Positions 53,383 through 62,795 of a DNA stretch of 64,000 nucleotides are shown piece after piece. Below the pieces are notes generated by a model that saw only the letters and a list, made by a program, of their open reading frames with translations, was not told the origin of the DNA and did not search any database. Origin of the DNA: Aestuariibaculum suncheonense (lineage in GTDB: Bacteria > Bacteroidota > Bacteroidia > Flavobacteriales > Flavobacteriaceae); NCBI RefSeq assembly GCF_014596935.1, contig NZ_JACVXC010000001.1, positions 1 to 64,000 on the forward strand. Direction: 5' to 3'. The position numbers and the translations under genes were made by a program. Each line of letters begins with the position of its first letter. Positions within the stretch are counted from its first letter, which is position 1.

Positions 53383-55719
53383 ATGGCAACAAAAAAACAA
53401 GAAGCAGAACCTACTACAAACTTCTCTAAATATATACGTTGGTTTTGGATGCTATTTACGGCTGGAGTTCTGGCGGTAGTCTTAATATTTTTACTGGCAT
53501 CTTGGGGCGCTTTCGGCGAAATGCCCGACCATACCGTTTTAGAAAATCCAAAAACAAACTTAGCTACAGAAATTATTTCCTCAGATGGAAAAACGCTTGG
53601 TAAATTTTACTTTAACGATAATAGAACGCCGGTAGGTTTCGACGATTTACCTAAGGATTTAGTCAATGCTTTAATAGCTACTGAAGATGCACGTTTCGAG
53701 CAGCATTCGGGTGTCGATGCTATTGGTACACTTAGAGCTGTGGTAAAGTTAGGAAGTGGAGGTGGTGCCAGTACCATTTCGCAACAGTTAGCCAAGCAGT
53801 TGTTTCATGGAGAAGGTTCTAAAAACATAGTTGAACGTATTCTTCAGAAAGTAAAAGAGTGGATTATTGCTATTCGTTTGGAGCGCCAGTACACCAAAGA
53901 AGAAATTATAGCGCAGTATTTCAATATTTATGATTTCTTGAATAATGCCGATGGTATTCGAAGTGCGGCAAGTATTTATTTCGATAAAGAGCCGATGGAA
54001 TTAGACTTGAAAGAGTCGGCCATGTTGGTGGGTATGTTTAAAAATGCAGCGTTATTTAACCCAAGGGTACGCGAAGAATTAACGAGACAAAGACGTAACA
54101 CGGTACTATCTCAAATGGCTAAGTATGGCTATATTACCGATGCGGTTAAAGATTCCCTTCAAAAAACTGAACTGGATATAAAATATACCCCACAATCGCA
54201 TCGCGATGGGATTGCAACGTATTTTAGAGGATACCTTGATACTTTCATGAAAGATTGGATTAAGAATAATCCGAAACCTGATGGCACAAAATGGAATCTA
54301 TATAACGACGGATTAAAGATTTATACAACCATCGATTCCAGAATGCAGCAATACGCTGAAGATGCCGTACAAAAGCACATGGCGAAGCTTCAAAAAGAAT
54401 TTTTCCATCAAAATACACCGGATAGAAATCCAACGGCACCCTTCTTGGATTTGTCTAAAGAAGAGATTGATGCACTTATGAAAAATGGTATGCGTCAGTC
54501 TGAGCGCTGGAGACATATGAAATACGATTTAGGAAAATCGAATAAAGAGATTGAAGCATCGTTTCAAAAGCCGGTTCCAATGTCGGTATTTGCATGGAAG
54601 GAAGGTAAACCTTCAGAAATAGATACGATTATGAAACCTATCGATTCTATGCGTTATTACAAATCGTTTTTGCGTACCGGAATGATGTCTATGGATCCGC
54701 AAACCGGACATGTTAAAGCCTGGGTAGGCGGTATGAATTATCGTCACTTCCAATACGATATGGTAAAGCAAGGAAAACGTCAGGTGGGATCAACGTTTAA
54801 ACCTTTTGTCTACGCCACAGCTGTTGATCAGTTGCACTTATCACCTTGCGACGAATTTCCTAATACGCCATTCTGTATTGAAAAGCTGAAGTATGGAAAT
54901 ATGGAAGACTGGTGTCCTAAAAATTCCGATGGGAAATACGGTGGTATGATGACGCTTAAAAATGCTTTAGCAAATTCTGTGAATACGGTTACTGCACGTT
55001 TAATGGATAAAGTAGGTCCTGAAACCGTAATAGAGTTGGTTGATAAATTAGGTGTGGATTCGGAGATTCCTCCGGTGCCATCCATTGCTCTGGGAACTGC
55101 CGATTTAAGTGTTTATGAAATGGTGGGTGCTTATTCGACTTTTGCGAATAAAGGAGTGTATACCAAACCTGTAATGGTAACCACAATTGAAGATAAGAAC
55201 GGGACGATTTTATATCAGTTTAAGCCAGAAACCCGCGATGTAGTAGGTGAAGAAACCGCTTATGTAACGGTTAAACTTTTAGAAGGTGTTACACGGGGAG
55301 GTTCAGGAACTAGATTGCGTGGAAACTGGGGTGTAAATAATCAGGTTTATAAGGAAGTGATAACAGGGTATCCGTACGAACTAGAAAACCCGATTGCAGG
55401 TAAAACAGGAACAACACAAAATCAGAGTGATGGTTGGTTTATGGGAATGGTGCCGAATTTAGTGACCGGCGTTTGGGTAGGTGGAGAAGATCGTTCTGTA
55501 CATTTTAAATCGATTACTTACGGACAAGGAGCAACCATGGCGCTGCCAATTTGGGGTATGTATATGAAGAGTTGCTATGCCGATGAAACATTGAACGTGT
55601 CTAAGGCAGATTTTGAAGCACCAGAAAACTTATCCATTCATGTAGATTGTGATAATATTCCGGAAGGCGACACAGTGATTCAAGATGAAAAAGACACACC
55701 AGACGATTTAGAGTTTTAA
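53383..55719 (+). CDS. Bifunctional penicillin-binding protein 1A
   Basis: A 778-aa class A PBP that polymerises and crosslinks peptidoglycan. The membrane anchor is near residues 16-45, the GT51 glycosyltransferase domain contains ATEDARFEQHSG and ASTISQQLAKQLF, and the transpeptidase domain holds the SxxK motif in GSTFKPF, SxN in NSVNTVTAR and KTGTTQ. A stretch between the two domains is lengthened by a charged insertion around 320-400. Termination is by a hairpin 30 bases after the stop. Confidence 0.93.
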   Translation: MATKKQEAEPTTNFSKYIRWFWMLFTAGVLAVVLIFLLASWGAFGEMPDHTVLENPKTNLATEIISSDGKTLGKFYFNDNRTPVGFDDLPKDLVNALIATEDARFEQHSGVDAIGTLRAVVKLGSGGGASTISQQLAKQLFHGEGSKNIVERILQKVKEWIIAIRLERQYTKEEIIAQYFNIYDFLNNADGIRSAASIYFDKEPMELDLKESAMLVGMFKNAALFNPRVREELTRQRRNTVLSQMAKYGYITDAVKDSLQKTELDIKYTPQSHRDGIATYFRGYLDTFMKDWIKNNPKPDGTKWNLYNDGLKIYTTIDSRMQQYAEDAVQKHMAKLQKEFFHQNTPDRNPTAPFLDLSKEEIDALMKNGMRQSERWRHMKYDLGKSNKEIEASFQKPVPMSVFAWKEGKPSEIDTIMKPIDSMRYYKSFLRTGMMSMDPQTGHVKAWVGGMNYRHFQYDMVKQGKRQVGSTFKPFVYATAVDQLHLSPCDEFPNTPFCIEKLKYGNMEDWCPKNSDGKYGGMMTLKNALANSVNTVTARLMDKVGPETVIELVDKLGVDSEIPPVPSIALGTADLSVYEMVGAYSTFANKGVYTKPVMVTTIEDKNGTILYQFKPETRDVVGEETAYVTVKLLEGVTRGGSGTRLRGNWGVNNQVYKEVITGYPYELENPIAGKTGTTQNQSDGWFMGMVPNLVTGVWVGGEDRSVHFKSITYGQGATMALPIWGMYMKSCYADETLNVSKADFEAPENLSIHVDCDNIPEGDTVIQDEKDTPDDLEF

Positions 55720-55745
55720 ATAATTCAATTTTATAAAAATATGTT

Positions 55746-55774
55746 AACCCGTTCAGCAATAGAACGGGTTTTTT
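55746..55774 (+). terminator. Terminator of the PBP1A gene
   Basis: AACCCGTTC and GAACGGGTT form a perfect 9-bp stem with a seven-base loop, followed by a T run. Its position shows that a reading frame extending into it from 55741 is not a real start for the next gene. Confidence 0.88.
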
Positions 55775-55839
55775 ATTTCACAATATTTTGCACTTGTCAT
55801 TTTGTTATTCGTAAATTTATGCAGCTAAAACTAATAATA

Positions 55840-56541
55840 ATGATAAATAAGAAAGTTGATAATATACAGGAGGCTTTAGAGGGTGTAACCGATAATATGA
55901 CCTTCTTGGTCGGCGGGTTTGGCCTAAGTGGTATTCCTGAAAATGCTATTGCCGAGTTAGTGAATTTGGACGTAAAAGGGTTAACCTGTATATCTAATAA
56001 TGCAGGAGTAGACGATTTTGGGTTGGGTTTATTACTTCAAAAGAGGCAAATAAAAAAGATGATTTCTTCCTATGTTGGAGAAAATGAAGAGTTTGAACGC
56101 CAGATGTTATCGGGAGAACTGGAAGTAGAATTGATTCCGCAAGGCACTTTAGCCGAACGTTGTCGTGCTGCTCAGGCAGGTATTCCTGCATTTTACACAC
56201 CTGCCGGTTATGGAACCGAAGTTGCCGAAGGTAAAGAGTCGCGTGAGTTTAATGGTAAAATGTATATCCTAGAACAGGCCTTCAAAGCCGATTTTGCCTT
56301 TGTTAAAGCCTGGAAAGGGGATGAAGCAGGAAATTTAATATTCAAAGGCACAGCAAGAAACTTTAATCCAGTGATGTGTGGTGCTGCAAAAATTACGGTT
56401 GCCGAGGTTGAGGAGTTGGTTCCTCTTGGCGCATTGGATCCTAACCAGATTCATATACCCGGAATTTTTGTACAACGCATTCTACAAGGCGAGCGTTACG
56501 AAAAGCGAATTGAACAACGAACAGTAAGACAAAGAAATTAA
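55840..56541 (+). CDS. scoA: Succinyl-CoA:3-ketoacid CoA transferase subunit A
   Basis: A 233-aa alpha subunit of the OXCT/SCOT family, which moves CoA from succinyl-CoA to acetoacetate. It contains [14 protein letters not shown] (CoA-binding G-rich loop) and [20 protein letters not shown], both standard. ATG 55840 gives the family N-terminus [17 protein letters not shown] frame from 55741 would translate the terminator. It is followed after 2 bases by scoB. Confidence 0.9.
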   Translation: MINKKVDNIQEALEGVTDNMTFLVGGFGLSGIPENAIAELVNLDVKGLTCISNNAGVDDFGLGLLLQKRQIKKMISSYVGENEEFERQMLSGELEVELIPQGTLAERCRAAQAGIPAFYTPAGYGTEVAEGKESREFNGKMYILEQAFKADFAFVKAWKGDEAGNLIFKGTARNFNPVMCGAAKITVAEVEELVPLGALDPNQIHIPGIFVQRILQGERYEKRIEQRTVRQRN

Positions 56542-56543
56542 TT

Positions 56544-57197
56544 ATGTTAGATAAAACAGGTATAGCACAACGTATTGCTAAAGAAGTTAAAGATGGCTAC
56601 TATGTAAATCTTGGCATTGGTATCCCAACGCTAGTGGCCAATTATGTGCGTAACGATATTGAAGTCGAGTTTCAAAGTGAAAATGGTGTATTGGGTATGG
56701 GACCCTTTCCGTTTGAAGGGGAAGAAGATGCCGATGTAATCAACGCCGGAAAGCAAACAATCACAACATTACCAGGAGCCAGTTTTTTTGACTCTGCGTT
56801 AAGTTTTTCGATGATTCGAGGGCAGCATGTCGACTTAACGATTTTAGGGGCTATGGAAGTCGCTGAAAATGGAGATATAGCCAATTGGAAAATTCCCGGA
56901 AAAATGGTTAAAGGTATGGGGGGAGCGATGGATTTAGTAGCTAGTGCTGAAAATATTATTGTGGCCATGATGCATACTAATAGGGAAGGCGAGTCTAAGT
57001 TGTTAAAGCGATGCTCTTTACCTTTAACAGGTGTAGGTTGCGTTAAAAAGATTGTAACGAATTTGGCGGTTGTTGAGGTTACTCCAAATGGGTTTAAATT
57101 ATTAGAGCGTGCTCCCGGAGTTTCTGTTGAAGAGATTCAAAAGGCGACTGAAGGAACCTTAATTGTTGAAGGCGACATTCCGGAGATGGAGCTTTAA
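56544..57197 (+). CDS. scoB: Succinyl-CoA:3-ketoacid CoA transferase subunit B
   Basis: A 217-aa beta subunit. The catalytic glutamate is in SENGVLGMGP, the classic motif of family I CoA transferases, near residue 47. The rest matches SCOT beta (VNLGIGIPTLVANY, GGAMDLVASAENIIVAMMHT). It completes the enzyme that uses ketone bodies or short-chain 3-keto acids for energy. An inverted repeat with T run ends the operon. Confidence 0.92.
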   Translation: MLDKTGIAQRIAKEVKDGYYVNLGIGIPTLVANYVRNDIEVEFQSENGVLGMGPFPFEGEEDADVINAGKQTITTLPGASFFDSALSFSMIRGQHVDLTILGAMEVAENGDIANWKIPGKMVKGMGGAMDLVASAENIIVAMMHTNREGESKLLKRCSLPLTGVGCVKKIVTNLAVVEVTPNGFKLLERAPGVSVEEIQKATEGTLIVEGDIPEMEL

Positions 57198-57225
57198 GTG
57201 TAAGAAAGCATATTAAATTTGTAAG

Positions 57226-57281
57226 ATAAATTCGGTGAAATGTTAAAAATAAATGTATTTCATCGAATTTATGTGTTTTTT
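57226..57281 (+). terminator. Terminator of the scoAB operon
   Basis: ATAAATTCGGTGAAAT (57226-57241) pairs with ATTTCATCGAATTTAT (57257-57272), 16 bp with one wobble pair, around an AT-rich loop, followed by GTG and a six-base T run. Confidence 0.7.
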
Positions 57282-57377
57282 AGCGATGATATTGAAAAAT
57301 AGTTGCATCTTAGTAATCCCCAAAGAAACCAAATTATTAATCAAGATTTACCTAAATCTATCATAAACTTAACGCTT

Positions 57378-57506
57378 ATGAATTTTGCAACAAATCTACC
57401 TGACCAACCTACAATGACGGAGAGTAAATTCAAAGAAACTATGCGTGAAAACCTTAGGTTTTTAAAGAGTTTATTCTATTTAACTAAGAAAGTGTTCATG
57501 TTATAA
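57378..57506 (+). CDS. Possible small protein
   Basis: A candidate reading frame of 42 aa starting MNFATNLPDQPTMTESKF and ending LTKKVFML. It could extend upstream to TTG 57303 (67 aa). It is rich in charged and helical residues but shows no recognised domain. It fills most of the gap between scoB and the convergent ABC gene and overlaps the latter's end by 6 bases. No promoter of the standard type is visible and nothing else supports translation, so treat it as tentative. Confidence 0.3.
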   Translation: MNFATNLPDQPTMTESKFKETMRENLRFLKSLFYLTKKVFML

Positions 57507-59180
57507 TCCTTTCGGGATAGCCTTTATTAATTTTTTAGTGTAAGCAGAATTGGGTGTGCTGTAAATGGTATCAGCATCACCCAATTCTTCTATTTTACCC
57601 TGATTCATTACCAGTAATTGATCCGACATGTATTTTACTACGGCTAAATCGTGGGAAATGAATATATAGGTAAAACCGAAACTGTCTTTTAATTCATTAA
57701 GCAGATTTAAAACCTGTGCCTGAACTGAAATATCCAAAGCCGAAACCGATTCATCGCAAACAATTAATTTAGGCTGTAAAGCTATGGTTCGTGCAATTCC
57801 GATACGCTGACGTTGCCCTCCTGAGAATTCATGCGGATAACGGTTAAAATAATCTTCTGATAAACCAACACGCTCTAATATTTCAATCACTTTGGTTTTC
57901 CGTTCTTTATTCGAATTATAAAGTTTATGCACCTGCATGGGCTCCATAATAGCTTCACCAACAGGGATTCTCGGGTTTAAAGACGAATAAGGATCCTGAA
58001 AGATAATCTGAATATCCTTTCTAAGCGATTTAATCGCCTTATTTGATAGTTTGGTAATGTCTGTGCCTTTATAAAGTATTTGGCCGGCAGTAGCTTTATC
58101 TAGCTGAAGAATGGCGTTACCTAAAGTTGATTTTCCACAGCCCGATTCTCCAACTAAACCTAAGGTTTCACCTTCATAAAGTTTAAAACTAACATCATTT
58201 ACGGCTTTAAAGGTAATGGGTTTGCTAAACCATCCACTTTTAGAAATATATTCTTTTTCAACATTAATAACTTCCAATAAAGGTGGTTTGCTGTAAATGG
58301 CCTCATGCTTTTGTTTACGGTCTTCGTAAGTAATAATGCTATCTTTGATCGTGCCTTCTAAATAATCCTTAATTGTTGGCAATACTTTTAGTCGTGTGTC
58401 TAAAGACGGACGTGCACTAATGAGAGCCTTAGTATAAGTGTGCTGAGCCTTGTGAAATATAGTGTGCGCATCGCCCTTTTCAACAATATCACCTTTATAC
58501 ATAACCAGAATGCGGTCTGCAATTTCTGAAATTAAGGACAAATCATGTGTGATGAAAATGATGCTCATTTTGGTCTCAACCTGAAGCGCTTTCAGTAGTT
58601 TGATAATGTCTTTTTGTACTGTAACATCTAAGGCTGTTGTAGGCTCGTCGGCAATTAAAATGTCGGGTTTGCAACTTATGGCCATGGCAATCATTACCCG
58701 TTGCTTTTGTCCACCGGAAATCTCATGCGGATAGGCATCGTAAACTCGTGATGGGTTGGGAAGTTTTACCTTTTCAAAAAGAGATAGGGTTTCTTCTTTG
58801 GCTTCTTGATTTGATAACTTTGTATGTTGCAATAGAATTTCCTGAACCTGTTTTCCGCAGGTCATAGACGGATTTAAGGAACTCATAGGCTCCTGAAAAA
58901 TCATGGCTATTTTTTTACCACGAATATCTTGTAATGCTTTGGATGATATTGTGGTTAAATCTTCATTATGAAACAGAATTTGTCCCGAAGTAATCTTCGA
59001 TATTTTCTTAGGAAGTAGCCCTAAAACAGCTAATGAAGATACCGATTTTCCAGAACCCGATTCACCAACAATGCCTAGTATTTCATTTTCAAATAATTCA
59101 TAAGAAATGTTGTGAATCACTTGGTTATCGCCAAAAGCAATGGCTAAGTTTTTTATGTTTAAAATGGGGTTCTTTTGCAT
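57501..59180 (-). CDS. Double-domain ABC transporter ATP-binding protein (oligopeptide type)
   Basis: A 559-aa protein with two fused ATPase domains, like YejF or fused DppD-DppF. The first has [15 protein letters not shown] and DEPTTALD; the second has [15 protein letters not shown] and DESVSALD. These energise import of peptides or similar solutes. No permease gene is next to it in the window, so the membrane partner is elsewhere. It follows the exonuclease gene with no spacer bases. The second domain is preceded by a linker near residues 265-320. Confidence 0.88.
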   Translation of the reverse strand: MQKNPILNIKNLAIAFGDNQVIHNISYELFENEILGIVGESGSGKSVSSLAVLGLLPKKISKITSGQILFHNEDLTTISSKALQDIRGKKIAMIFQEPMSSLNPSMTCGKQVQEILLQHTKLSNQEAKEETLSLFEKVKLPNPSRVYDAYPHEISGGQKQRVMIAMAISCKPDILIADEPTTALDVTVQKDIIKLLKALQVETKMSIIFITHDLSLISEIADRILVMYKGDIVEKGDAHTIFHKAQHTYTKALISARPSLDTRLKVLPTIKDYLEGTIKDSIITYEDRKQKHEAIYSKPPLLEVINVEKEYISKSGWFSKPITFKAVNDVSFKLYEGETLGLVGESGCGKSTLGNAILQLDKATAGQILYKGTDITKLSNKAIKSLRKDIQIIFQDPYSSLNPRIPVGEAIMEPMQVHKLYNSNKERKTKVIEILERVGLSEDYFNRYPHEFSGGQRQRIGIARTIALQPKLIVCDESVSALDISVQAQVLNLLNELKDSFGFTYIFISHDLAVVKYMSDQLLVMNQGKIEELGDADTIYSTPNSAYTKKLIKAIPKGL

Positions 59181-59894
59181 TTATATATGAATAATTTCAT
59201 CATCGGTTAATAGCTCGTCGCCTCGTAATCGTAAAAAGATTTGAGCCACGGCAATAGTGTCTTTTTCGCAGTAAATTACAATACGATCGATTTCGTTTTC
59301 TTCGTAATACACACGATAGACTTCACTGCCATCAATATCGTCTTTTGGCGAAGGTACACCTAAAACGTTGGTAAGTAGCTTTAACGAGGTGTAGCTTTTA
59401 AAATCACCAAATTTCCAGAGTTCTAAGGTGTCGATATGAGGAACTTCCCAAGGTTTTTTACCAAATAAATTGAGTTTGTGCGGGAGTTCAATGCCGTTTA
59501 TAATCATGCGCCGCGCAATATAAGGAAAGTCGAATTCCTTGGCGTTATGGCCACAAAGCAAATGATTTGGGTGGTTGAAATGTGTATTCAGTAAATTTTT
59601 AAAATCTTTTAATAATTTAGCTTCATCACCAAAAAACGAGGTCACTCTAAAGTTTCGGATGTCGCCTTTAAACGTAAAATACCCGACTGAAATACATACA
59701 ATTTTCCCAAATTCCGCCCAGATGCCGGCGCGATCGTAAAATTCTTCAGCCGTGTAATCGTCTTTGCGTTGGTATTGCGATTTTTGTTCCCATAGGGCTT
59801 GTTTGGTTTCATCTAAATCTGTGAAATGCTGAACCTCAGGAACCGTTTCAATGTCTAAAAATAATATGTTTTCTAAGTTGATTTTAGAGATCAT
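59181..59894 (-). CDS. PolB-like 3'-5' exonuclease
   Basis: A 237-aa DnaQ-like exonuclease related to the predicted 3'-5' exonuclease of PolB (PF10108). The three DEDDy motifs are visible: DIET (Asp14/Glu16), HNAKEFDFPYIARR, and the C-terminal YCEKD, where Tyr and Asp are separated by three residues. It probably trims DNA or RNA ends. It overlaps the serine hydrolase gene upstream by 4 bases and abuts the ABC gene. I know of no functional link between these neighbours. Confidence 0.82.
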   Translation of the reverse strand: MISKINLENILFLDIETVPEVQHFTDLDETKQALWEQKSQYQRKDDYTAEEFYDRAGIWAEFGKIVCISVGYFTFKGDIRNFRVTSFFGDEAKLLKDFKNLLNTHFNHPNHLLCGHNAKEFDFPYIARRMIINGIELPHKLNLFGKKPWEVPHIDTLELWKFGDFKSYTSLKLLTNVLGVPSPKDDIDGSEVYRVYYEENEIDRIVIYCEKDTIAVAQIFLRLRGDELLTDDEIIHI

Positions 59895-61036
59895 TTATTC
59901 ATCATTTTATAAGCTTCTTCTATATAAATACTAATATCTTTTGTGAAATCATCAACAGGTTCGTCAGGTGATTTTTTGTGTCCTAAGCGTACAATGATGA
60001 CATTGTCTTCAGGTTGTACGATAACGTATTGTCCTAAATGCCCGCGCATCATAAAAAAGTGTTTGCCAATTACGTCTTTCATCCACCAGCCATAGCCGTA
60101 TTGCGGACTTTCGGGGAAACGCGGTGTAATGCTTTTTACTACATAAGCCGAATCTAGTAGTTGCTTGCCGTTCCAGTTTCCGTAATCTTTATAAAGTTTT
60201 CCAAATCGAGCAAAATCTCTGGCATTACTGGAAATACAACAAAAAGCTTTTGCTAGTTTATGTTTACGGTCGTCTAGTTGCCAAAGGGCATCGTCGGTGG
60301 CACCCATAGGTTCCCAAAAACTTTCGGTTAAATATTTGGCAAGCGATTTTCCGGTAGCTTTTTGAATAATCATACCCAATAATTGGGTGTCACCACTTAA
60401 ATACTTAAATGCTTTTCCAGGCTCTTCTATGACTTTTTGGTTGAGAATGGTTTCGGCTAAATCGTCATCATAATTTGCTCTGGCTGTTACTGAAAACGGA
60501 CTGGTATAAGATTCTACCCAATCTAAACCAGAGGCCATAGAGGCTAAATCGCCAACAGTGGTTTTGGCATAACTATATTGCGGATAGAAATCACTAATGG
60601 GTTGATCTAAACTTTTAATATAACCATCCATAATGGCTTTGCCCAGTAAAGATGTGGTGATACTTTTGGCCATTGAGAACGAATTGGTTTTTGAGTTTTT
60701 ATCGAAATTTTCGGAATAATTCTCAAACCAGATACTATCATTTTTAATAATAAGATAGGCAATAGTTCCCCAATCGGCATTTACTTGTTCTAGTTTTTCG
60801 GTGGCTTCTATTGTGTTGTAATTTTTATGAATTGGCCAAGGGTTGGGATTTGTCCCTGCTTTAATGGTGTCGTTTTCAAAATAGGGGTAATCATCAATAA
60901 AGGCTGTATCATGACCTGTTAAATACACTATTCTGGCACCTCGAATAATATAACCGTAATCGAAAAGATAAAGCAAGGCGATTAGTAAAGCAAGAGTAAT
61001 TACAATCCATTTGAGTAGTTTCTTCAGAAATTTCAT
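59891..61036 (-). CDS. Serine hydrolase, class C beta-lactamase family
   Basis: A 381-aa protein anchored by an N-terminal helix (about residues 8-25, LKWIVITLALLIALLYL). The active-site motif is Ser121-x-x-Lys124 in SFSMAKS, and the third motif is His-Leu-Gly in RGHLGQ near the C-terminus, in place of the KTG of class A/C enzymes. It probably cleaves a peptide or ester in the periplasm rather than a beta-lactam. It is the first gene of a three-gene run with the exonuclease and ABC ATPase. Confidence 0.85.
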   Translation of the reverse strand: MKFLKKLLKWIVITLALLIALLYLFDYGYIIRGARIVYLTGHDTAFIDDYPYFENDTIKAGTNPNPWPIHKNYNTIEATEKLEQVNADWGTIAYLIIKNDSIWFENYSENFDKNSKTNSFSMAKSITTSLLGKAIMDGYIKSLDQPISDFYPQYSYAKTTVGDLASMASGLDWVESYTSPFSVTARANYDDDLAETILNQKVIEEPGKAFKYLSGDTQLLGMIIQKATGKSLAKYLTESFWEPMGATDDALWQLDDRKHKLAKAFCCISSNARDFARFGKLYKDYGNWNGKQLLDSAYVVKSITPRFPESPQYGYGWWMKDVIGKHFFMMRGHLGQYVIVQPEDNVIIVRLGHKKSPDEPVDDFTKDISIYIEEAYKMMNK

Positions 61037-61121
61037 GATATCGGGTTTAGTTGAATTAAATATAGGAAATATTTTAAGGAAACAAGGTCTTCATATGACT
61101 CGTCCAAACAAAAAATAAGTA

Positions 61122-61616
61122 TTAAAATAAACGTTGTTGCTGGTTGGGGCTTTCGTGTTCCAGTAACCATTGTTTGCGATGTAATCCACCGGCATAACCG
61201 GTTAAACTACCGTTGGTGCCAATAACGCGATGACAGGGCACGATAATCCAAAGTGGGTTTTTGCCATTGGCATTGGCTACGGCCCGAATGGCTTTAACGT
61301 CACCTAGTTGTTTGGATAATTCTAAATAAGATATGCTTTTTCCGTAAGGTATTTGTTGTAATAATGCCCATACAGATTGTTGAAAATCGGTACCTTTCGG
61401 ATTTAATTTCAGGTTGAAGGTTTCTCGTTCGCCGTCGAAATATTCATTCAGTTGGGTGACGCAATCTATTAAGGTTTCCGGAATGGTTTCAGAAACCTGT
61501 TCTTCCGAATTCAAGACGGTGACTGATGCAATACCAGAAGTATCTCCTGTAATTTGGGCAAAGCCTAGAGGTGATTTAATAATACAGCTATCCATGTTAA
61601 TTTTCAGAGTCATCAA
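61122..61616 (-). CDS. ogt: Methylated-DNA--protein-cysteine methyltransferase
   Basis: A 164-aa DNA repair protein that removes O6-alkyl groups from guanine by self-methylation. The active site Cys128 lies in PCHRVIG, and the helix-turn-helix DNA-binding region is KAIRAVANANGKNP. It lacks the AdaA regulatory domain, so it is Ogt type. Its start overlaps the end of the upstream CNNM gene by 20 bases, indicating co-transcription. Confidence 0.92.
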   Translation of the reverse strand: MMTLKINMDSCIIKSPLGFAQITGDTSGIASVTVLNSEEQVSETIPETLIDCVTQLNEYFDGERETFNLKLNPKGTDFQQSVWALLQQIPYGKSISYLELSKQLGDVKAIRAVANANGKNPLWIIVPCHRVIGTNGSLTGYAGGLHRKQWLLEHESPNQQQRLF

Positions 61617-62676
61617 TAATGCCTAAGCGTTTTGCTCGAGCCTCCCAGCTTTTTCTGGCCAAATGTTGTAAATCGGATACGTTATCACTTTCGTCCATAA
61701 TTTCCAGGCCAAGTAAGGTTTCAATAACATCTTCAACAGTTACAATACCACTAACCGAACCGTACTCGTCAACTACCAAAGCCATGTGATTTCGACTATC
61801 AATTAATTTTTCGAATAGGGTAGGAATAGGAAGGTTGCGAGGAACAACAATGATGTTTCGTTTTAATTCAGATAGTTTTTTATTGCCGTTGTCTAAGGCC
61901 ATTTCTTTGTAAACATCGTCTTTTAAAACGAGCCCTTTAATATTGTCCTGATCGTTAGCATATATAGGAATTCTTGAGAAACGAAGATTGAGATTCTTTT
62001 TAAAGAAAGCTTCTACCGTTGTGTTTTCATCTACAATTTTCATAACGGTTCGTGGGGTCATGATATCTTTGGCAAAGACTTCTTTGAAAGTCAACAGGTT
62101 TTTAATAACCTTACTTTCATTTTCTTGAAAAACGCCTTCTTCATGGGCTAAATCCGTCATAGCCATAAAGCTTTCTCTGTTTAAAATACTGCCGTGCCCT
62201 TTACCGCCAATCAGTTTTGTGGTTAGTTGTAAGATCCAAAGCATCCCTGTCCATTTTAGAGGGAAAATTAAAATAGTTAAGGTTGTGGCCGTAAATCCAG
62301 CTAAATTTTTCCAGTAAGTGGCACCAATGGTTTTTGGAATAATTTCTGAGGCAATTAAAATGAGTAAGGTCATAATTGTTGAAACTACTCCTACGGTATT
62401 AATTCCAAATAGTTCAATTTTATATGGTAATTTTTCGGATTGAATTCCCACCATCATCGCCCCCATTGTATGAGCAATGGTGTTGAGCGTTAGAATGGAA
62501 ATAAGCGGTTTATCGATGTCTTTTTTCAGAGCTTCTAAAGTGAACGCATAGTCTTTACCTTCTTGTTTTTTTAGGTTGATAAACGTAGGAGTTACGCTAA
62601 GCAACACCGCTTCGAGTATGGAACATAAAAAGGAAAAGAAAATAGAAATTGTTGCCCAAAAAAGAAGTGCGCTCAT
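61597..62676 (-). CDS. CNNM/DUF21 and CBS domain membrane protein
   Basis: A 359-aa protein with a membrane DUF21 domain of four helices (about residues 1-150) and a pair of CBS domains (about 185-330, TPRTVMKIVD and VDEYGSVSGIVTVEDVIETLLG). The C-terminal CorC/HlyC domain of larger relatives is missing; the protein ends shortly after the CBS pair. These proteins are divalent-cation transporters or sensors. GldE of gliding bacteria is a related but longer protein, so gldE is not claimed here. Confidence 0.83.
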   Translation of the reverse strand: MSALLFWATISIFFSFLCSILEAVLLSVTPTFINLKKQEGKDYAFTLEALKKDIDKPLISILTLNTIAHTMGAMMVGIQSEKLPYKIELFGINTVGVVSTIMTLLILIASEIIPKTIGATYWKNLAGFTATTLTILIFPLKWTGMLWILQLTTKLIGGKGHGSILNRESFMAMTDLAHEEGVFQENESKVIKNLLTFKEVFAKDIMTPRTVMKIVDENTTVEAFFKKNLNLRFSRIPIYANDQDNIKGLVLKDDVYKEMALDNGNKKLSELKRNIIVVPRNLPIPTLFEKLIDSRNHMALVVDEYGSVSGIVTVEDVIETLLGLEIMDESDNVSDLQHLARKSWEARAKRLGIIDDSEN

Positions 62677-62731
62677 AAATAAGATATCGTTTTCTACGAA
62701 GTTACGAAATCTGATTTACTCCTTTAACAAG

Positions 62732-62793
62732 AAAAGCATATTCTGAAATTGAATAACCTCAAAATATGCTTTTAAGTGTGTTTTGAGGTTATT
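62732..62793 (-). other. Interleaved inverted repeats between hemB and the CNNM gene
   Basis: Two perfect inverted repeats overlap. AAAAGCATATT (62732-62742) pairs with AATATGCTTTT (62763-62773). AATAACCTCAAAA (62752-62764) pairs with TTTTGAGGTTATT (62781-62793). They share bases 62763-62764, and each has an arm inside the other's loop, so only one hairpin, or a pseudoknot, can form at once. The block begins 3 bases after the hemB stop on the minus strand and may be its terminator or a switch. Confidence 0.6.
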
Positions 62794-62795
62794 TT

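Noticed and set aside
55741-55839. Extended start of scoA
   Set aside because: It runs through the PBP1A terminator and gives residues unlike the family.
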